Assembly: GCA_947630415.1 (NCBI GenBank)
Contig: CANRHM010000053.1
Span: 1-8,226 of the forward strand
Source of the DNA: an uncultured Bacilli bacterium
GTDB lineage: Bacteria; Bacillota_I; Bacilli_A; RF39; UBA660
Length of the DNA stretch: 8,226 nucleotides
Direction of reading: 5' to 3'
Part shown: positions 5,973 through 8,226 of the stretch, piece after piece
Layout of the letters: every line of letters starts with the position of its first letter
How positions within the stretch are numbered: position 1 is the first letter of the stretch
Notes under the pieces: model-generated
Seen by the model: only the letters and a program-made list of their open reading frames with translations
Database searches by the model: none
What the model was told of the DNA's origin: nothing
Made by a program: the position numbers and the translations under genes

Positions 5973-6923
5973 CTATTGGATAAGTTCCCATAATTTTTTT
6001 TCAACTTCTTCAAGAGTACTGTTTTCGATCTTTGTTGCTGCAGAGGAAACATCTCCTCCTCCATTCATTTTTTCCATAATTTTTCCTACTTGATAGTTTC
6101 CCATCGAACGTGCACTAACGCCAATGGATTCTTTTTCCAGTTTACCAATAACGAAAGAAGCTTCAACACCTTTAAATTGTAAGAGGGTATCGGCAATCTT
6201 CGCTAAATCTTCTTTTCGATAATGAATATTTTCATCTCCTACCGTGACCGCAAGAGTATGATACACTTTGGCATTGGTAATCACTTTTTGTCTTAAGGCA
6301 TATTCTCTTAAGTCCTGTTTTAATAAGTATTGAACCTTGGTAGGATCTGCTCCTTTTTTAGTTAAAAGATAGGCACTATAGTAAGTTTCTTCATCGGTCT
6401 TTACAACAAAGTTGTTAGTATCTAAAACAATTCCTGCTAAAAGAAGGGTATTGATTTCTTCTTTCAAAGTGATTTTTAAATCTTCTAGTAGGAAAGCAAT
6501 CATTTCACAAGTACTCGATGCTTTTTCGTTAATGAAAAGAATTCCATCGTTGATACTATCGGAGGTTGGTGCATGGTGATCAATGACCATAATATGTGGC
6601 GTTTTTTCTAAAAGTTTTGCTTCTTGAAGAATTTCTTTCTTGTTGGTATCTACAATGATAATCAAATCTCTATCCGAAATATTCACATCTTTTCCTTTGA
6701 TAAAGGATACGTTTTTTTGCATATCGGTTAACGCTTGATTTACCGCTAATTCAAAGTGGGTATCATTTACAACAATAGAGGTTTTCTTTCGATATTTCTT
6801 ACCTATTTCAGCAAGAGCAACAGCACTTCCTAAGGCATCTAAGTCAAGTCCTCTATGACCCATGATATAGATTTGATTCGCTTTTTTTATGGTCGATAAA
6901 AACTTTCTTTTTTCTATTTTCAT
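5973..6923 (-). CDS. Soluble GdpP-type DHH/DHHA1 phosphodiesterase (N-terminal domains absent)
   Basis: This protein (316 aa) corresponds to only the catalytic C-terminal half of GdpP, the c-di-AMP phosphodiesterase that is about 650 aa in Bacillus with two membrane helices, PAS and degenerate GGDEF domains. The DHH domain is complete: MGHRGLDLDALGSA (H23, D27, D29), VDTNK (D92), IDHHAP (D115-H117), LDTNNF (D169). The DHHA1 domain (about 215-316) has IGVSARSMGNYQVGKIMEKMNGGG, but the expected GGGH His is Asp (D291). Sequence and position between rpsR and rplI favour GdpP over NrnA. ATG 6923 has a strong GGGAGGGG ribosome site. An open frame continues upstream to 7136, but it crosses a promoter and terminator and antisense-frame rpsR sequence, so it is not coding. 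The product is likely cytoplasmic, cleaving c-di-AMP, pApA or short oligonucleotides. It heads unit 2. Confidence 0.85.
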   Translation of the reverse strand: MKIEKRKFLSTIKKANQIYIMGHRGLDLDALGSAVALAEIGKKYRKKTSIVVNDTHFELAVNQALTDMQKNVSFIKGKDVNISDRDLIIIVDTNKKEILQEAKLLEKTPHIMVIDHHAPTSDSINDGILFINEKASSTCEMIAFLLEDLKITLKEEINTLLLAGIVLDTNNFVVKTDEETYYSAYLLTKKGADPTKVQYLLKQDLREYALRQKVITNAKVYHTLAVTVGDENIHYRKEDLAKIADTLLQFKGVEASFVIGKLEKESIGVSARSMGNYQVGKIMEKMNGGGDVSSAATKIENSTLEEVEKKLWELIQ

Positions 6924-6926
6924 AGG

Positions 6927-6934
6927 CCCCTCCC
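6927..6934 (-). promoter_or_regulatory. Strong Shine-Dalgarno sequence fixing the start of the DHH gene
   Basis: GGGAGGGG on the minus strand lies 3 nt before ATG 6923. With the promoter just upstream, it shows that the protein starts with MKIEKRKF and that no N-terminal domains are encoded. Confidence 0.7.
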
Positions 6935-6956
6935 TAATCACTTTATGACAATTTAT

Positions 6957-6985
6957 ATTATACACTACTTCAGGACATTTTCCAA
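6957..6985 (-). promoter_or_regulatory. Sigma-A-type promoter for the gdpP-rplI-dnaB-M23-walJ-rlmH unit
   Basis: On the minus strand, the -35 hexamer TTGGAA (6985-6980, 4 of 6 consensus bases) is followed by a 17-bp spacer and a perfect -10 TATAAT (6962-6957). Predicted transcript start is near 6950, about 27 nt before the DHH gene ATG. It begins only 7 bp after the rpsR terminator. Confidence 0.75.
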
Positions 6986-6991
6986 GTAAAG

Positions 6992-7015
6992 AAAAAAACC
7001 GAAAAAATCCGGTTT
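6992..7015 (-). terminator. Intrinsic terminator after rpsR
   Basis: Two nucleotides after the rpsR stop, AAACCG (7015-7010) and CGGTTT (7001-6996) form a 6-bp stem around an 8-nt loop that is mostly T. The downstream arm merges into a seven-T tract (6998-6992). This closes the rpsF-ssb-rpsR unit. The small stem may be leaky. Confidence 0.75.
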
Positions 7016-7017
7016 CA

Positions 7018-7233
7018 TTACTTTGTATATGGTAATAATCCAATTGAACGTGCACGCTTAATTTGTCCAGCAATGTATCTTTGATGTCTTGCACAAGCTC
7101 CTGTAACACGTCTTGGTAAAATTTTACCTTTATCATTAATGTATTTCTTTAAAGTTTCTACATCTTTGTAATCGATATTTTTACCTGTACACATGTAGCA
7201 AACTTTTTTCTTTTTTCTAAAAAATTCTGCCAT
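7018..7233 (-). CDS. rpsR: 30S ribosomal protein S18, zinc-binding (C+) type
   Basis: S18 (71 aa) binds the platform of the small subunit as a dimer with S6. Typical features are the basic N-terminus, [14 protein letters not shown], the signature [10 protein letters not shown], and [11 protein letters not shown] at the C-terminus. It carries four candidate zinc ligands: C12 and C15 (CYMC) and C47 and H50 (CARH). This is the Cys-containing form; Bacillus subtilis S18 as I recall it lacks these residues. ATG 7233 is preceded by AAAGGAGAT. The gene lies 18 nt after ssb in the conserved rpsF-ssb-rpsR order and is followed by a terminator. S6 and S18 being in one unit suits their heterodimer and possible feedback on the rpsF leader. 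Confidence 0.98.
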   Translation of the reverse strand: MAEFFRKKKKVCYMCTGKNIDYKDVETLKKYINDKGKILPRRVTGACARHQRYIAGQIKRARSIGLLPYTK

Positions 7234-7251
7234 AGATAAATCTCCTTTCTA

Positions 7252-7731
7252 TTAGAATGGTAAATCGTCATCGCTTATTTCGATGTTAGCACCGAAGTCA
7301 GCAAATGGATCGCTTTTTACATCACTCGTTTGAGATTCGTTTCCGGAATCAAAATCATATGGAGTAGGATTGTTAGCAGGTGCTGTGTTTCCAACAGGTG
7401 CATTCTCCCTACTTCCTTTGGAATCTAGGAACTGAACATTGTCGGCAATGACTTCTGTTACATAACGACGTTGTCCTTGGTTATCATCGTAAGAGCGCGT
7501 CTGTATTCTTCCGTCGACGGCTACTTGGCTTCCTTGTGTTAAATAATTTTTAACATTTTCAGCCTGTTTACGCCATACAACGATAGGAATAAAATCTGCT
7601 TCTCTTTCACCGGATTGATTCGTAAAATTACGGTTGACTGCTAAAGTGAAACTAGCTACTGGTGTATTCGTTCCCGTATATCTTAATTCTGGATCTTTTG
7701 TTAAGCGACCAATTAAAAATACTTTATTCAT
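7252..7731 (-). CDS. ssb: Single-stranded DNA-binding protein SSB
   Basis: SSB coats single-stranded DNA as a tetramer during replication, repair and recombination, and recruits partner proteins through its acidic C-terminal tip. At 159 aa it has an N-terminal OB fold (about 1-104): [67 protein letters not shown] short Asn/Pro/Ser-rich linker (about 105-150) and the intact tip SDDDLPF follow. The ATG follows AGAGG with a 5-nt spacer, 14 nt after the rpsF stop. Placement between rpsF and rpsR is the standard Bacilli arrangement and marks this as the housekeeping SSB rather than a phage or competence paralogue. Confidence 0.98.
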   Translation of the reverse strand: MNKVFLIGRLTKDPELRYTGTNTPVASFTLAVNRNFTNQSGEREADFIPIVVWRKQAENVKNYLTQGSQVAVDGRIQTRSYDDNQGQRRYVTEVIADNVQFLDSKGSRENAPVGNTAPANNPTPYDFDSGNESQTSDVKSDPFADFGANIEISDDDLPF

Positions 7732-7745
7732 TTTTTACCTCTCTA

Positions 7746-8036
7746 TTAATCTTCTACTTTAACAACTAGGTGACGAATAACGTCTTCATTTAAGCTAGCA
7801 ACACGTGTAAATTCTTCTGTTGCACTAGAATCTTCTACTTCTACTTTATAGAAATAGTAATATCCAGTCTTGTACTTGTTCATTTCGTAAGCTAATTCTC
7901 TTTGACCCATTTCTTTTTCTTCTAGGATCTTAGCTCCCTTATCTGTTAGTACCTTTTTCATATCAGAAGCAACTTTTTGATTAGCTTCTTTTTCTAAGTC
8001 AGGTCTAACTACGAACATTACCTCATATTGTTTCAT
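7746..8036 (-). CDS. rpsF: 30S ribosomal protein S6
   Basis: S6 (96 aa) dimerises with S18 and binds the central domain of 16S rRNA. Recognisable segments are MKQYEVMFVVRPDL, KGAKILEEKEMGQRELAYEMNKYKTGYYYFYKVE, and the C-terminal LNEDVIRHLVVKVE; there is no poly-Glu tail. The start is ATG 8036, 7 nt after AAAAGGAGGTG (8054-8044). The frame stays open to in-frame ATGs at 8072 and 8060, but these lie upstream of or within the leader structure and have no ribosome site, so the extra 12 residues are rejected. First gene of the rpsF-ssb-rpsR unit. It is likely regulated through its roughly 66-nt leader. Confidence 0.98.
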   Translation of the reverse strand: MKQYEVMFVVRPDLEKEANQKVASDMKKVLTDKGAKILEEKEMGQRELAYEMNKYKTGYYYFYKVEVEDSSATEEFTRVASLNEDVIRHLVVKVED

Positions 8037-8043
8037 GTTCTTA

Positions 8044-8102
8044 CACCTCCTTTTGGACATATGGCCGAACATTGAAGTTCAGCAAGGAGTATTAAAATAC
8101 TC
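8044..8102 (-). promoter_or_regulatory. Structured rpsF leader with two alternative hairpins and an anti-Shine-Dalgarno segment
   Basis: The minus-strand leader between promoter and rpsF contains: hairpin A, GAGTAT (8102-8097) with ATACTC (8092-8087) around a TTTA loop; CTCCTT (8089-8084), complementary to the AAGGAG of the rpsF Shine-Dalgarno sequence (8052-8047); and hairpin B, GCTGAAC (8083-8077) with GTTCGGC (8070-8064), 7 bp including one G-U. CTCCTT cannot pair in hairpin A and with AAGGAG at once. A nested structure (CTCCTT:AAGGAG stacked on hairpin B with an 11-nt 3' bulge) would hide the ribosome site. rpsF leaders in many bacteria bind S6:S18. I see no CCG, the trinucleotide I associate with that motif, so family assignment is open. 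Confidence 0.5.
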
Positions 8103-8108
8103 GCTAGT

Positions 8109-8137
8109 AGTATAACAAAACTTCCTTCTTTTGTAAA
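8109..8137 (-). promoter_or_regulatory. Sigma-A promoter of rpsF-ssb-rpsR (extended -10)
   Basis: The -35 TTTACA (8137-8132, 5 of 6) is followed by a 17-bp spacer and the -10 TATACT (8114-8109, 5 of 6), which is preceded by TGT, an extended -10 element. Predicted start is near 8102, giving a leader of about 66 nt. This is the best-formed promoter in the window, as expected for a ribosomal protein operon. Confidence 0.85.
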
Positions 8138-8172
8138 TGTTATTTTGTTTTTTTTGTAAATAATTCTTGAAA

Positions 8173-8212
8173 AAGTCATTGTATAAAATTTAAGGAAATA
8201 AGTCATACTATA
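8173..8212. repeat. Imperfect 13-bp direct repeat upstream of rpsF
   Basis: On the plus strand AAGTCATTGTATA (8173-8185) and AAGTCATACTATA (8200-8212) match at 11 of 13 positions with a 27-bp period. They flank the possible distal promoter and lie before an AGGAG on the plus strand (8216-8220) that may serve a divergent gene beginning just beyond the window. They could be operator sites or coincidental AT-rich similarity. Confidence 0.4.
8178..8206 (-). promoter_or_regulatory. Possible second, weaker upstream promoter for rpsF
   Basis: The minus strand has ATGACT (8206-8201, 4 of 6 to the -35 consensus), a 17-bp spacer, and TACAAT (8183-8178, 5 of 6 to the -10). It could be a distal promoter for the rpsF unit. 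The surroundings are so AT-rich that a chance match is likely. Confidence 0.3.
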
Positions 8213-8226
8213 TGCAGGAGATGAAA

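Noticed and set aside
6924..7136. N-terminal extension of the DHH phosphodiesterase frame by 71 residues to 7136
   Set aside because: It overlaps rpsR in another frame and runs through a clear terminator and a promoter; a strong ribosome site supports ATG 6923 instead.
7252..7731. SSB as a possible phage or plasmid copy signalling a mobile element
   Set aside because: It sits between rpsF and rpsR in the canonical chromosomal order with no integrase, repeats or composition shift.
8037..8072. Twelve-residue N-terminal extension of S6
   Set aside because: S6 proteins start at the MKQYEVMF position, AAAAGGAGGTG lies just before ATG 8036, and the upstream ATGs fall in the structured leader without a ribosome site.
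8138..8172. AT-rich, T-tract-containing stretch as a terminator or replication-origin element
   Set aside because: No stem precedes the T-tract on either strand and no DnaA-box-like sequence is visible.

Overview
The window is AT-rich and standard-code, and all ten genes lie on the minus strand. Gene content and order (rpsF-ssb-rpsR, a gdpP-type gene, rplI, dnaB, a cell-wall peptidase, walJ/yycJ, rlmH) are typical of the origin-proximal region of low-GC Gram-positive bacteria (Bacillota, class Bacilli). Three things suggest a reduced or divergent Bacilli lineage, such as an uncultured Erysipelotrichales/RF39-like gut organism, rather than Bacillus itself: very compact packing, a stripped-down gdpP, and no walRKHI genes beside walJ. 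That placement is inferred from synteny and protein character only.

Transcription runs from high to low coordinates in three units. Unit 1 (about 8137 to 6992) has a strong extended -10 promoter, a structured leader, then rpsF (S6), ssb and rpsR (S18), and ends at an intrinsic terminator. Unit 2 (about 6985 to 1398) starts at a second promoter only 7 bp past that terminator. It carries a soluble GdpP-like DHH/DHHA1 phosphodiesterase, rplI (L9), dnaB (replicative helicase), a LysM-G5-M23 peptidoglycan endopeptidase, walJ (metallo-beta-lactamase fold) and rlmH (23S rRNA methyltransferase), with gaps of 15, 11, -8, -1 and 2 nt, and ends at a terminator. Unit 3 (about 1399 to 60) is a single amino-acid:cation symporter gene of the AGCS family. 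A short dyad covers its Shine-Dalgarno sequence, and a 16-bp direct repeat sits at its 3' end.

Functionally the window joins translation (S6, S18, L9, RlmH), replication (SSB, DnaB), probable cyclic-di-AMP/nucleotide turnover (the DHH protein) and cell-wall remodelling (M23 peptidase, WalJ). I see no mobile element, CRISPR array, tRNA or rRNA, and no gene-free stretch over 300 bases. I do not see a wholly new multi-gene system. The points most worth following are the truncated GdpP with an altered GGGH motif, the rpsF leader that could pair with its own Shine-Dalgarno sequence, and the divergent substrate motif of the symporter.
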